Shown here: positions 52,786 through 63,892 of the stretch, in pieces
How positions within the stretch are numbered: position 1 is the stretch's first letter
Layout: each line of letters begins with the position of its first letter
Source: Coleofasciculus sp. LEGE 07092
GTDB lineage: Bacteria > Cyanobacteriota > Cyanobacteriia > Cyanobacteriales > Coleofasciculaceae
Direction of reading: 5' to 3'
Length of the DNA: 64,000 bases
NCBI RefSeq assembly: GCF_015207375.1
Contig: NZ_JADEWY010000005.1
Location: 22,799-86,798 of the forward strand
The notes under the pieces: model-generated
What the model saw: only the letters and a program-made list of their open reading frames with translations
The model's database searches: none
Told to the model about the DNA's origin: nothing
Program-made: the position numbers and the translations under genes

Positions 52786-54999
52786 TTAATTTACTAACTC
52801 AGTAGCACGTTTCGCCAAAGCCTCAGCCGTCAACCCATTAAACGCCATAATTTGACCAGCACTCGATGCAGTCTCACCCCGCTTCCAAGCAAAAGTATCC
52901 CGCTTCAAATTACTCCGCAACATAATGGGTTCCAGCATCCCACTCGTACCCCCAGTCACCCCAATCAACGCATCACCACCAAAGAGTTTCTCAAACCCTT
53001 CATCATCTAAGAAATGACTATCCTTTTCAGTACAAGTTGCCCAAGCAACATCATGAGGACGATACAAGCGACGGGGACTAATTACCGAAACAATTCGCAC
53101 GCCAATTCCTTCATTTTCCAAGTGAACGGCAGCATCAAATACCGGAATTAACGTCATATCTCCAATAACGGCAAAAACGACTTTCTTTTTCCCTTCCGTT
53201 TCATGCAACACCACCCCACCATCTTGCAATGCTTGACGAGTATCTTCAAAGGTCGTTAATACAGATAACGGTGACTTACTAGCAGTAATGGTAATTCCCT
53301 TATTCTTCGTTGTCAGCGCCCAATCGTAACAAACTTGGATACTATTTGCATCGCAGGGAAATAGAGGGAAAACATTGCCATTCCGCATCATGGCAGCAAA
53401 GTAATTCTCAATTTCTGGACGCTGGTGAGTCCAACCATTGCGTCCTTGTTCCAATGCCCCTGCTGTAAATAAGGTAATTGTAGAAGGAGTAGGACGGCGC
53501 AATTCTGCCATTGCCTGTGTTACCGTCTGCCAAATGGGTAAACCATTAATCGCAAAAGACTCGTAAGAACACCAGAGAGTCCTTGCGCCAAATAATGCTA
53601 AAGCTGCTGCTAACCCTGCACAAGCATCCTCACTCAATGGTTCGTATACCTGACCCTTAGGTCCCTGATAATAGAGTTCGTCAGAGGTGGGGTGGATAAT
53701 TTTCAGTGCCACATTAATGTTATTAATCCCAGATGCGGCATTCCCGTCAGCATTGGAGATAATAAAGCTGGGATCTTTGTGTCCCACATGGGCAACTAAC
53801 GCACCCATTGCCGTAGTTGCAACTTGCTTATCTTCCTTAACTGAAAACTCATTTAGAGGCAATTTCCCTAAATCTGGCAGGGGCAATTCTTTTTCCGTCA
53901 CCACTTGGTGAGATGCCGGACCCCCTGCAGCTCGTTCACAGTTAGTGCGGACGAGTTGCCAAGCTTCTGGGGATAAGGCACGCTGTTTTAAAGCCTTGAT
54001 CACATCTTCATTCTCTAAGGTGTGGTGGGCATAGAGGTTGTGAGCTTTTGCACCTTTATCATGTACCCCCGCCCCTTTAAGCTGTTTAATAATCAGCACC
54101 GTTAGCTTACCACCGAGGGCAGATTTCGCGGCTTTATCTGTGGCTTCTAAGACCGCTTTGGTGAATTCTAAACGCTTTTCCCAAGAAAACGCGGTGCTAT
54201 CGACATAGTCTCCGGGTTGGTTGGCGTCATCAAAGTCTTTGGCATTAACTAAGATAATTTCTTTAAATCCGTTACCCTCCCAGTATTCAATCATTTCCTG
54301 GTTGGGTTTAGTAGACACCATGCTGTGGTGTTCCTGAGAATAGCCGTTCCAAACCAAGATGGGCAGGAAATTAGTAACTTCGGGATATGCCGTGTGGAAG
54401 TGACCGAAACTACTCATTATATAGGGTTCACCGATACCCCCGTCACCAATCGTAACGGGGAAGAGGGTATCTCGGTGCAGTAATGCCCCCGCCATAGCAA
54501 AATGCTGCCCTTGTCCGAGGGGTCCAGCCGGGTTGAGGAGTCCGGGAATTTGACCGGAAAGGTGTCCTAGGAGTCCGTGCATTTCCCGGAAGCGTTCCCG
54601 CATCTGTTGCACGGTTTCAATCCCCATGTCCTCTAGGGAGCGATCGAGGAACATGGTACTGTAAAAGCCTGGAGCATGGTGTCCTACTTCGGTGATGATA
54701 TTCTTATAACCCAGCATGATCAGGGCGGCAATGCCTTCCACCACACTGGCAAATCCGCCTGGGTGACCGGAGGCTTTAGACGCGGTAACTTGCAGAATGA
54801 GGTAACGCAGGGCGTCAGCAGCGAGGAGGGTTTGGAAGACAGCCGCTGGGTCAGAAGGAGATGCGATCGCACTTTTACCCTCAGCAATGGCAGGTTTTCC
54901 ACCATACGTCTCGAAACCCGGAAGGGCTTGTCCGAAGTACTGAATGCCTTCGCAAAATGCTGGAACGGGTGACGTAGTTTTTGGGGTCGTTGCAGTCAT
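52786..54999 (-). CDS. phosphoketolase/transketolase-like thiamine diphosphate enzyme
   Basis: 737 residues. Thiamine-diphosphate features: GHPGGFASVVEG, GHHAPGFYSTMFLDR, GLLGHLSGQIPGLLNPAGPL, the cofactor motif GDGGIGEPYIMSSFGHFHTA to WNGYSQEHHSM, and the C-terminal RDTFAWKRGETASSAGQIMA. It resembles the second phosphoketolase-type protein of Synechocystis (sll0529-like) rather than the classical ~800-residue Xfp. Phosphoketolases split xylulose 5-phosphate to acetyl phosphate and glyceraldehyde 3-phosphate; activity of this subgroup is inferred. An inverted repeat lies upstream at 55057-55080. Confidence 0.82.
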   Translation of the reverse strand: MTATTPKTTSPVPAFCEGIQYFGQALPGFETYGGKPAIAEGKSAIASPSDPAAVFQTLLAADALRYLILQVTASKASGHPGGFASVVEGIAALIMLGYKNIITEVGHHAPGFYSTMFLDRSLEDMGIETVQQMRERFREMHGLLGHLSGQIPGLLNPAGPLGQGQHFAMAGALLHRDTLFPVTIGDGGIGEPYIMSSFGHFHTAYPEVTNFLPILVWNGYSQEHHSMVSTKPNQEMIEYWEGNGFKEIILVNAKDFDDANQPGDYVDSTAFSWEKRLEFTKAVLEATDKAAKSALGGKLTVLIIKQLKGAGVHDKGAKAHNLYAHHTLENEDVIKALKQRALSPEAWQLVRTNCERAAGGPASHQVVTEKELPLPDLGKLPLNEFSVKEDKQVATTAMGALVAHVGHKDPSFIISNADGNAASGINNINVALKIIHPTSDELYYQGPKGQVYEPLSEDACAGLAAALALFGARTLWCSYESFAINGLPIWQTVTQAMAELRRPTPSTITLFTAGALEQGRNGWTHQRPEIENYFAAMMRNGNVFPLFPCDANSIQVCYDWALTTKNKGITITASKSPLSVLTTFEDTRQALQDGGVVLHETEGKKKVVFAVIGDMTLIPVFDAAVHLENEGIGVRIVSVISPRRLYRPHDVAWATCTEKDSHFLDDEGFEKLFGGDALIGVTGGTSGMLEPIMLRSNLKRDTFAWKRGETASSAGQIMAFNGLTAEALAKRATELVN

Positions 55000-55056
55000 G
55001 CTGAGTACCTTAAATCAATGTATCGGTAGATTAAGTTACTAAAAATTTTACTACCT

Positions 55057-55080
55057 TTTAGCAACATTTAAGTTGCTAAA
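55057..55080. promoter_or_regulatory. perfect inverted repeat upstream of the phosphoketolase-like gene
   Basis: TTTAGCAAC-ATTTAA-GTTGCTAAA, a 9-bp perfect dyad 58 bp before the start codon. Its position and AT-rich spacer suit a dimeric repressor site or a short 5' UTR hairpin. Confidence 0.45.
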
Positions 55081-55230
55081 GTTTATTAGTTCTGCGTTAT
55101 GCAGTGATAACTTAAGGTAATCAGACAGCAATGAATCTTCCCCTCGGCGCTAAGTGGATCGGCACAATTAAACTGAACTGCTGAGAGGAGGGAGTGGGGG
55201 AAGTTAGGGCGTTTTCATCATTACAAATAC

Positions 55231-55752
55231 CTACACTGGGTTTTGCAGTTCGTTGAGTTGCCCTCGGATCGTTTCGATACGCTTGCGATTTACGTCCAAG
55301 TCTGAACGTCCTAGGCGAGAAGCGGAGCGAACTTGGATGGTATTAGCACTTTCGCCGAAGAAAAATTCCACGTCATCGACAAATCCCATCAGCTTACTGG
55401 TAAATTCTGCATAGAGGTAATTCTCCGTTTCCGTAATAATGTTCGTTTTCTCCATGTTCTGGATTACGGTCTTCAGATCAGCCATCGCCTTTGGCAGCGT
55501 TGAGGTGTACTTTAAGGGTTCGATTCCGTGGGTGGAGTCTTGGGCTTGGCTATTGACGCAGTTGGGGGTATTGGGACACGGGGTTAGTTTCCCTGCTTGA
55601 ACGCCTAGATTGGTGGGTTTTTTTCCGGCAAACATCTCTCCTCCTGAAAACGCTAAAGTTACGCCTATCGTACAGGCAGCAACGAATATTAGGGATATAA
55701 AGACGATCGCTACCGATTGAAGGGTCGATCGCTTTTGAACCTCTGAGGTCAT
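55231..55752 (-). CDS. DUF1499 domain protein
   Basis: 173 residues: one N-terminal membrane segment (VAIVFISLIFVAACTIGVTL), then the DUF1499 domain with CPNTPNCVNSQA, YLYAEFTSKLMGFVDDVEFF and IQVRSASRLGRSDLDVNRKR. The family is widespread in cyanobacteria and plastids with unknown function. It is divergent from pds, a neighbourhood I recall from other cyanobacteria. Confidence 0.9.
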   Translation of the reverse strand: MTSEVQKRSTLQSVAIVFISLIFVAACTIGVTLAFSGGEMFAGKKPTNLGVQAGKLTPCPNTPNCVNSQAQDSTHGIEPLKYTSTLPKAMADLKTVIQNMEKTNIITETENYLYAEFTSKLMGFVDDVEFFFGESANTIQVRSASRLGRSDLDVNRKRIETIRGQLNELQNPV

Positions 55753-55958
55753 GGGATTTTAGTCACTACTTGTTTCGAGCCTGTTATAGAGCTTACCGAA
55801 AAAGGGGAGCGGGGGAGCGAGGGAGATATTTAGCGGGTAGCGTGATTTCTGCTAACTTGCACGATTAACTTAGGGTTAATCGACTTGTTGCCGATTTCAG
55901 TAAGGCTCGAATTCTTACGGTTGAATTAGAAAATGTAACAGAATGCAAAGTATAATGA

Positions 55959-57452
<1,494 letters not shown>

Positions 57453-57469
57453 CTGCCTGCCTGCTACGA

Positions 57470-58396
57470 ATGCTTAAACTGCCTAACTCCCCGTGCATGA
57501 GAACGCTGGTTTCCCAGTCTGACGCTTATGAAATCTGCCGTCAGATTACGGCAAAGTATGCTAAGACGTTTTATCTGGCGACATTGTTAATGCCAGAGGA
57601 AAAACGCCGAGCGATTTGGGCGATATATGTCTGGTGTCGGCGAACTGACGAGCTGGTAGATGGTCCCCAGTCGCCGTTAACGACGCCAGAAACCCTGACT
57701 CGGTGGGAAGAACAACTAGAATCTGTCTTTGCTGGACAGCCAATTGACGAACCGGATGTAGCGTTAGTCGATACCCTACAACGATTCCCAATGGAGATTC
57801 AGCCGTTTCGAGATATGATTGCTGGTCAGCGTATGGATTTGTACCGCAGTCGATACGAAACCTTTGATGAGTTAAAGCTCTACTGCTATCGGGTTGCTGG
57901 TACGGTAGGGCTAATGACTAGTCCGGTTTTGGGGTTGGACAACTCGCCCAACCAAACTCCATGGAATAGTCAGGATGCAAACAATCCCGTCGAAGAAGCA
58001 ATCTCACTGGGCATTGCTAAACAGTTGACAAATATCCTCCGAGATATTAGTGAAGATGCTAGCCGGGGTCGCATCTACTTACCCTTAGAAGAATTAGCAC
58101 TGTTTAATTACACGGAAGAAGACTTATTCAAAGGGGTTGTTGACGAGCGGTGGCGGGAACTGATGCGCTTTCAAATTCAACGCGCCCGTAAGTTCTATGC
58201 TAGAGCGGATAGAGGAATTGGAATGCTCAGTCGTGATGCTCGCTGGCCCGTCTGGGCAGCATCAATGCTTTATCAGGGTATTTTGGGGGCGATAGAGCGC
58301 AACCACTATGATGTCTTTAGTACACGCGCTTACGTCTCTAAACCGCGGAAGCTGTTATGGCTTCCAGTCGCCTGGTTGAGAGCACAAGCGCTTTAA
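57470..58396 (+). CDS. crtB: phytoene synthase
   Basis: 308 residues. It condenses two geranylgeranyl diphosphates to phytoene, the first committed carotenoid step. Seen: FYLATLLMPEEKRRAIWAIY, the first Asp-rich motif RRTDELVDG, LKLYCYRVAGTVGLM, and the second motif ANILRDI-like QLTNILRDISEDASRGRIYL. Starts at 57470 or 57497 are possible. It works on the product line feeding the upstream pds enzyme. Confidence 0.97.
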   Translation: MLKLPNSPCMRTLVSQSDAYEICRQITAKYAKTFYLATLLMPEEKRRAIWAIYVWCRRTDELVDGPQSPLTTPETLTRWEEQLESVFAGQPIDEPDVALVDTLQRFPMEIQPFRDMIAGQRMDLYRSRYETFDELKLYCYRVAGTVGLMTSPVLGLDNSPNQTPWNSQDANNPVEEAISLGIAKQLTNILRDISEDASRGRIYLPLEELALFNYTEEDLFKGVVDERWRELMRFQIQRARKFYARADRGIGMLSRDARWPVWAASMLYQGILGAIERNHYDVFSTRAYVSKPRKLLWLPVAWLRAQAL

Positions 58397-58598
58397 TAGA
58401 TGGGAAGCAGAGGTACGGGGGAGACAAAGCGAGGAGTAACACATTGACAGGGTGACAAGCAAACCGAGGGCTTGATTGAGCAAGCTTTCTACGCTATTGA
58501 CCTACAAAAGATGAAAGCTTATTGACGGATCATCTCCCCGTTTTAAGGATGGCTAGAAGCTAGAATAGTGAGTCGGACACTTAATTCATCCCACAGTT

Positions 58599-59522
58599 AT
58601 GTTTGATTGGGTCTGGTTAGCGCGAGTGACGTTGATGGGTTTGGTGGGAACCGCCACTGGAGCCACTTTATTAGTCTGGACATTAGGTAAAACCCCACTC
58701 ATCAACACCAACAGTAACCCTAGTCCGGTTGCGAACGTTACTCCAGGACAGCCTCAACCCGTACTCCTACCACCGCAACCCCTAGTTCTTACAACCCAAT
58801 CCAATCCCGTTAGTTTAGTTGAGGGTGCGACAACTGTCTTGAATGGTCCCTTCGATCTCAAGAAAACCCTCAGTAGTTTGACTCCCTTATTTGCAACCCC
58901 AACTTCTTTAGGTATGGTGGCGATTGGAGTAGCAGAAGGCAATTACCGACTTCTCGTTGAAAACGGCAATCTCTACGTGCAGCAAACTGCCTCCTACTTC
59001 GGACACACCGATCCGGGTAATTTATCTTGGGGTGACGTAGTGACAAACTATGGTCCTTGTAGCGATCAAGGACGCAGTGGCGGAGATATCACCCAGGCAG
59101 AGCAACTGTGCTTGCAGCGATCGCGTTCTCGACTGTCTACCCATCTCGTGGATCTAAACGCTGTCGGTATCGACCCTAGCGCAGACATAGAAGCCTTGCT
59201 GAATGCAGCGGATTTGTACAATCAAGCCAAACCCATTCATTCCCGCTTTTTTCCCAAAGCGCTGGCAATGGCACGAAAAGGCGGTTTGACTGGTATTGAG
59301 GCGATTGCTTGGGCAAGGACTGCCTCCTTCTATCTCAACTTAAACAATGAGATGGACTTGCAAGGCGGTTTAAATCAAGCCACAGGACTCATCGGCATTT
59401 GCGCCCGTGAAAACCGTCCGATTACCGAGTGGGATTGTGTTTACAGCGACCAAATGCGACGGGTTAAAGCCATTGCTTCTGTTTTAGACAAGTATCGCCT
59501 AACCTATGCTCCCAGTAGCTAA
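58599..59522 (+). CDS. hypothetical protein with N-terminal membrane anchor
   Basis: 307 residues: an N-terminal hydrophobic segment (VTLMGLVGTATGATLLVW), a Pro/Asn-rich linker, and a C-terminal globular domain of about 200 residues with paired Cys (YGPCSDQG...EQLCLQRS...IGICARE...WDCVYS). Periplasmic, membrane-anchored location is likely. No family recognised. It is separated from crtB by 200 bp, so probably a separate unit. Confidence 0.7.
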   Translation: MFDWVWLARVTLMGLVGTATGATLLVWTLGKTPLINTNSNPSPVANVTPGQPQPVLLPPQPLVLTTQSNPVSLVEGATTVLNGPFDLKKTLSSLTPLFATPTSLGMVAIGVAEGNYRLLVENGNLYVQQTASYFGHTDPGNLSWGDVVTNYGPCSDQGRSGGDITQAEQLCLQRSRSRLSTHLVDLNAVGIDPSADIEALLNAADLYNQAKPIHSRFFPKALAMARKGGLTGIEAIAWARTASFYLNLNNEMDLQGGLNQATGLIGICARENRPITEWDCVYSDQMRRVKAIASVLDKYRLTYAPSS

Positions 59523-59548
59523 GGTGTGTCGGCAGAAAAAATTTTACC

Positions 59549-59575
59549 GTAGGACAGGCATCTTGCCTGTCCTAC
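59549..59575. repeat. dispersed extragenic palindrome, copy 2
   Basis: GTAGGACAGGCA-TCT-TGCCTGTCCTAC: a perfect 12-bp stem with a 3-nt loop between convergent genes, so it can terminate both. The core recurs at 38539-38561. Confidence 0.75.
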
Positions 59576-59598
59576 CCCTAACGCTGGGTAGCAAAGTT

Positions 59599-60060
59599 CT
59601 AATCCTGAATAGAATTATAAGCTGTATAGCCAACAGCTTTTAAAGCTGTAGCCCCCTGAACGCGCCTGCTTTTCAGCAGAGGGCTGGGGGCTGAAGACGT
59701 TAAGTGAATTTGGAGCTGAGGACCAGACATAGCGAGTCGAACGATAATGCCATCCGTCACAACGGCTTCAGTGATGGGTTCACCGTTCAGATAAGTGCCG
59801 TTATTGCTAAAGCTAACTGCTTTCCACTCAGATGCAATGCGCCGGAGTTCAATATGGTGGCGGGAGACGACCGAGCTGTGCAGTACGATATGGTTATCAG
59901 AACAGCGTCCGATTTTAATCACAGGTTGATCCACAAAAGTCCACTGCTGCACCGGAGCATCCTGAGATGGAAATCGCAACGAAAGCGTCACGACATTAGG
60001 AGCAGTATTTGCCCGAAATAAAGATTTCACGATCAATTGTTGCACCCCCAGAAAACGCAA
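59599..60060 (-). CDS. FHA domain protein
   Basis: 153 residues. FHA features at about 45-110: IKIGRCSDNHIVLHSSVVSR (Gly-Arg and Ser), RHHIELRR, and NNGTYLNGEPI. No membrane segment. It reads phosphothreonine on partner proteins; no kinase is adjacent here, but one lies at 5680-7677 of the window. Confidence 0.88.
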   Translation of the reverse strand: MRFLGVQQLIVKSLFRANTAPNVVTLSLRFPSQDAPVQQWTFVDQPVIKIGRCSDNHIVLHSSVVSRHHIELRRIASEWKAVSFSNNGTYLNGEPITEAVVTDGIIVRLAMSGPQLQIHLTSSAPSPLLKSRRVQGATALKAVGYTAYNSIQD

Positions 60061-60199
60061 GTTTAATAAGTAGCCAATAACTATGCGTAAATTTTAAGTA
60101 GATGCCTTCAGTTTACAGAAACTAGAAGGGCTTTACAGACCGTATTTTTACGGATTTTAGCAGATACCCATACAAAAATACCCATGGAACCTTCTAGGG

Positions 60200-60406
60200 G
60201 TACGGTATACCTACGGACTAGAACCAGGGTTAGAACATGGGAGTTGGTACGGTAGTATTAAGCTGTGGCAACTTAGTACGGGCAAGGAAATCTGCACATT
60301 AAAGGAACACGTAGCCGTAGTGAATTCCCTAGTCTTTAGTCCAGATGGGAAGACATTAGTCAGTTGCAGTTCGGATAAAACGATTAAAATTTGGCAGCGG
60401 GATTAA
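60200..60406 (+). pseudogene. truncated WD40-repeat relic
   Basis: An open frame without a start codon reads GSIKLWQLSTGKEICTLKEH, then VNSLVFSPDGKTLVSCSSDK and TIKIWQRD before a stop at 60404-60406: just over one WD40 repeat. It sits 33 bp before the intact WD40 gene and looks like the 3' end of a second such gene. The rest of 60061-60439 shows nothing further. Confidence 0.75.
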
Positions 60407-60439
60407 GGTGTTGATTACCATTTCTAGAGCAGGCTGTTA

Positions 60440-61798
60440 ATGAGTCGCCGTCGCTGGCTAGAAATTGCTGAATATTTGTCCCTTGCTAGTTCAGCATTGG
60501 GAACGGTTGTAGCAGCAGCCACTCAGCAGGTGGTGTATGCGGCAGCTCCCTTGAGTATAAGTCTTGCCTTGAATCTAGCCAATCGGCAAAGGCTCAACCT
60601 GTTGCATCGACAACATTCAGAAACAGCCCTGGCACAACTCCATCAACGCCTTGATCCGATTAGCCAACGCCTGACTGAATTGGAGTCTCGCATATCCCAG
60701 AGCGATCGCCAAATTGAAAACTTAAAAGATACCCTAGCCGAATACCAAGCTCAACTGCAAGCTCTGGAGCAAATAGGCAGGATTGATGTATCAGTACAGT
60801 TGCCTCCATACTCCTGCCCAATACCACAGGAGATACAATTACTTCCAGAGTTTCACCCCGTTATTCTACCTACCCCTGAATTAATCCCAGAAACACCATC
60901 CCTTAATTGGCGATGTACAAACACTCTCACAGGAAATTCAGCGGTTAAATGCCTTGCCATTGCTCCAGATGGGGAAATACTAGCCAGTAACAGCACTGAC
61001 TATAGTATCAAACTGTGGGATAGTCGCACTGGACAAGAACGATGCATTCTTAAGGGGCATTCCTATCACGTCCTGTCCATTGCCTTCAGTCCTGATGGAG
61101 AAACCCTGGCTAGTGCCAGTGCTGATAATACCATTAAGCTGTGGGATATTCGCACCGGACGGGAAAAACGTACTCTCAAAGGGCATTTGTACTACTTTTT
61201 AGCGATCGCATTTAGTCCTGATGGTACAACTCTCGCCAGTGGTAGTGCAGACTGTACAATCCGATTGTGGGAGGTGAGTACCCTGACTCAGAAGCGAATT
61301 CTCAGGGGACATGGTGAGAAAATTCAGGCTGTCGCGTTTAGTGCAGATGGACAAACTCTTGCCAGTGGTAGTCGGGACGGCATCATTAAACTTTGGGATA
61401 GTAGCCCTATTGTTCGGAAAGATAGTATGACGTTAACTGGACATAGCGGTGCAGTTCGTTCCGTCGCCTTTAGTCCTGATGGACAAATCCTTGTCAGTGC
61501 TAGTGCAGATTTTACGATTAAGCTGTGGGATGTACGCACCGGACAGGAGAAGTGTACGCTACAGGGACATTCTGACGAGGTAAGTTGTGTTAGTTTTAGT
61601 CCGAATGGCACTATCTTGGCGAGTGGTAGTTACGACCAAACTGTTAAATTATGGAATTGTAGCAGTGGGGATTTGCTTGGGAGGCTATCCGGGCATTCTG
61701 GTGCTGTTCAGTCTGTGATTTTCAGTTCAGATGGGCAGAGATTAGTGAGTGGTAGTAGTGACAAGGCGATTAGGATTTGGGAGTGTGAAACACGATGA
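60440..61798 (+). CDS. WD40-repeat protein with N-terminal membrane and coiled-coil region
   Basis: 452 residues. An N-terminal hydrophobic segment (about 12-45) is followed by a coiled coil (ISQSDRQIENLKDTLAEYQA, about 65-115), a Pro-rich linker, and seven WD40 repeats (KLWDSRTGQE, FSPDGETLASASAD, KLWDVRTGQE and so on) expected to form one closed propeller. A scaffold role is likely; partners are unknown. High repeat similarity within the gene and to the relics at 967-1146 and 60200-60406 points to recombination among WD40 genes. Confidence 0.9.
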   Translation: MSRRRWLEIAEYLSLASSALGTVVAAATQQVVYAAAPLSISLALNLANRQRLNLLHRQHSETALAQLHQRLDPISQRLTELESRISQSDRQIENLKDTLAEYQAQLQALEQIGRIDVSVQLPPYSCPIPQEIQLLPEFHPVILPTPELIPETPSLNWRCTNTLTGNSAVKCLAIAPDGEILASNSTDYSIKLWDSRTGQERCILKGHSYHVLSIAFSPDGETLASASADNTIKLWDIRTGREKRTLKGHLYYFLAIAFSPDGTTLASGSADCTIRLWEVSTLTQKRILRGHGEKIQAVAFSADGQTLASGSRDGIIKLWDSSPIVRKDSMTLTGHSGAVRSVAFSPDGQILVSASADFTIKLWDVRTGQEKCTLQGHSDEVSCVSFSPNGTILASGSYDQTVKLWNCSSGDLLGRLSGHSGAVQSVIFSSDGQRLVSGSSDKAIRIWECETR

Positions 61799-61981
61799 TT
61801 TTGGCTTTCAAGGCTAGTTGCTGTAGCGTAGTGTGATTATTGACTGGCTTTTGGAGCGGTTTGCCATTTGCTAAATTAGTGTCAAGTTGCGAGTGTTTTC
61901 CCGATGAACACAGTCCAACTCACAGCCAAAAATTAACCCTAGACAACATTCTTAGTCACACGGATACCGAAAGCGAAGAGC

Positions 61982-63892
61982 ATGAAAGCTGAAGAAGTCC
62001 TGAGACGATATGCAGAGGGGGAAAGAGATTTTCGCCGTGTAAGTCTTCGCGGGCAATCGTTTAAAGGTAAAGACCTTTCGGGGGCAGACTTTAGTGAGGC
62101 GGATATTCGAGGGGCAAATTTTACGAATGCTTACCTCAAAGATGCTAAGTTTTGTGGAGCAAAAGCTGGACTACAACGGCGATGGCAGACGGGTTTAACA
62201 GTAATGGCTTTACTGCTGTCGGCAGTTTCCGGAAGACTCTGCCGCTTCTCCGGATATTTTGTAACATTCATATTCGGTAGCGATCCTGCAAAGATTGTGG
62301 TTGGCTGGCTGGCTATCGGTGTAATCGTTGTCTTCTGGATTATCGTTATCAGCAAAGGGATTAACCCTGGAGTGTTCGCTTTGGCTTTTGCTGGAGCTGT
62401 CGCTTTTGCTGTCGCTTTTGCTTTTGTTGGAGCTGAAGCTTTTGCTTTTGGTGGAGCTGTAGCTATTGCTTTCGCTGGAGCCTTGGCTGGAGCTGAAGCT
62501 ATCGCTTTGGCTGGAGCTATCGCTTTGGCTGGAATTTTGGCTGGAGCTATCGCTTTTGCCGTAGTTTTTGCTTTTGGTGGAGCTGTCGCTATCCCTGGAG
62601 CTATCGCTTTCGTTCTACTGTGCGCTTACGTTAGCTGGCAAGCATTGGCTGGAGATGAAAAATACACCCTCATTCGCACAATTGCCCTTACCTTTGCTGC
62701 TACAGGAGGCACAAGTTTTTACAATGCCAATTTAACTGATGCTGAATTTTCTCAAGCCAGCCTTAAGAGTACAGATTTTAGACGCGCTAACCTCACCCGG
62801 ACTTGCTGGCACCAAACTCAAAAACTCGATCATATTCGTCCTAGTACAACGTATCTGCAAGACAAAAAAGTGCGGCAATTACTGATTACAGGACAAGGAC
62901 AAGACCAAAACTTTAACAGCAAAAACCTGCAGGGAGTCAATTTACAAGGTGCAAACCTAGCCGATGCCAGCTTCATCGGTGCTGATTTAAGTGAAGCGAA
63001 CCTGCAAGACGCGGACTTATCGAGAGCCAAACTGGTACAAACCCAATTAGATGAAGCTGATTTAACAGGTGCAACCCTTACCGGAGCCACGATTGAAGAC
63101 TGGAGCATTACGAGTAGTACCCAATTGCAGGGGATTCGATGCAGATATGTCTTCATGCGTTTACCGACTAAAGATGACCCCAACCAACGCCGCAAACCAG
63201 ATAACTGGGACGAAGAGTTTGAGGATGGGGATTTTGCTGATTTTATTAAACCAATTGTCGATACCCTTGACCTCTACCACAATCAGGGAGTTGACCCTCG
63301 TGCGATCGCTATCTCATTCAAGCGGTTAGCGGAAAATAATCCAGACGCTGGACTGGAGATTGTGGCGATGGAGAAACGGGGTAAGGATAAGTTTTTACTC
63401 CGTGCGGCAACGGCTCCAGAAAGCGATCGCTCTGCACTCAGCGCTAAGTATTTCACGACATACAACCAGATTAAAGCCTTGGCAGAGGCAGAGGTACAGA
63501 AACTTTTAGCAGAGAAAGATAGTCGAATTTCTAGTTTAGAGAATATGGTAGAGACGGCGCTACAGCGTCCAAGTTTTTATACAAGCAATCAAATACAAGA
63601 GGTAGGTAGTATGACAAACAATCCTGGTGGATTTTCTGTTGGTGGTTCTGTCGGTGGCGATATCCGCAACCTTCAAGGTGACAAGAACCGAGCCATTCAA
63701 GGTGACAATAACCAAGGTGTTCTTGGCGATAACAATCAAGTAACTCAAAGTCAAGGTGCTGCAACGGCTGAAGAACCGCTCACAAAAGCCGATGTGATTG
63801 CGTTACTGGCAGAACTCGACAAGTTAGTTCGAGGGGCAGAATTACCAGAAGAAGCCAAAGAAGAAGCAACTATCGCTCTTTTGTCACTCTAG
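61982..63892 (+). CDS. large pentapeptide-repeat protein with Ala/Gly/Phe-rich membrane core
   Basis: 636 residues in distinct parts: leader MKAEEVLRRYAEGERDFRRV (as in the 36-38 kb pair); a few pentapeptides; a hydrophobic helix (IVVGWLAIGVIVVFWIIVI); about 90 residues of near-repeats such as AFAGAVAFAVAFAFVGAEAF encoded by GCT/GGA/TTT-rich repetitive DNA; a second pentapeptide block (about 250-370); an acidic region; a coiled coil (AEAEVQKLLAEKDSRISSLE); a GDNN-type repeat (GDKNRAIQGDNNQGVLGDNN); and a short helical C-terminal domain. Membrane association is likely. The tail resembles adaptor modules of cyanobacterial conflict proteins; function unknown. Confidence 0.85.
   Translation: MKAEEVLRRYAEGERDFRRVSLRGQSFKGKDLSGADFSEADIRGANFTNAYLKDAKFCGAKAGLQRRWQTGLTVMALLLSAVSGRLCRFSGYFVTFIFGSDPAKIVVGWLAIGVIVVFWIIVISKGINPGVFALAFAGAVAFAVAFAFVGAEAFAFGGAVAIAFAGALAGAEAIALAGAIALAGILAGAIAFAVVFAFGGAVAIPGAIAFVLLCAYVSWQALAGDEKYTLIRTIALTFAATGGTSFYNANLTDAEFSQASLKSTDFRRANLTRTCWHQTQKLDHIRPSTTYLQDKKVRQLLITGQGQDQNFNSKNLQGVNLQGANLADASFIGADLSEANLQDADLSRAKLVQTQLDEADLTGATLTGATIEDWSITSSTQLQGIRCRYVFMRLPTKDDPNQRRKPDNWDEEFEDGDFADFIKPIVDTLDLYHNQGVDPRAIAISFKRLAENNPDAGLEIVAMEKRGKDKFLLRAATAPESDRSALSAKYFTTYNQIKALAEAEVQKLLAEKDSRISSLENMVETALQRPSFYTSNQIQEVGSMTNNPGGFSVGGSVGGDIRNLQGDKNRAIQGDNNQGVLGDNNQVTQSQGAATAEEPLTKADVIALLAELDKLVRGAELPEEAKEEATIALLSL

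Noticed and set aside
62131..63764. Minus-strand frames inside the large pentapeptide protein
   Set aside because: Shadows of a clear plus-strand gene.
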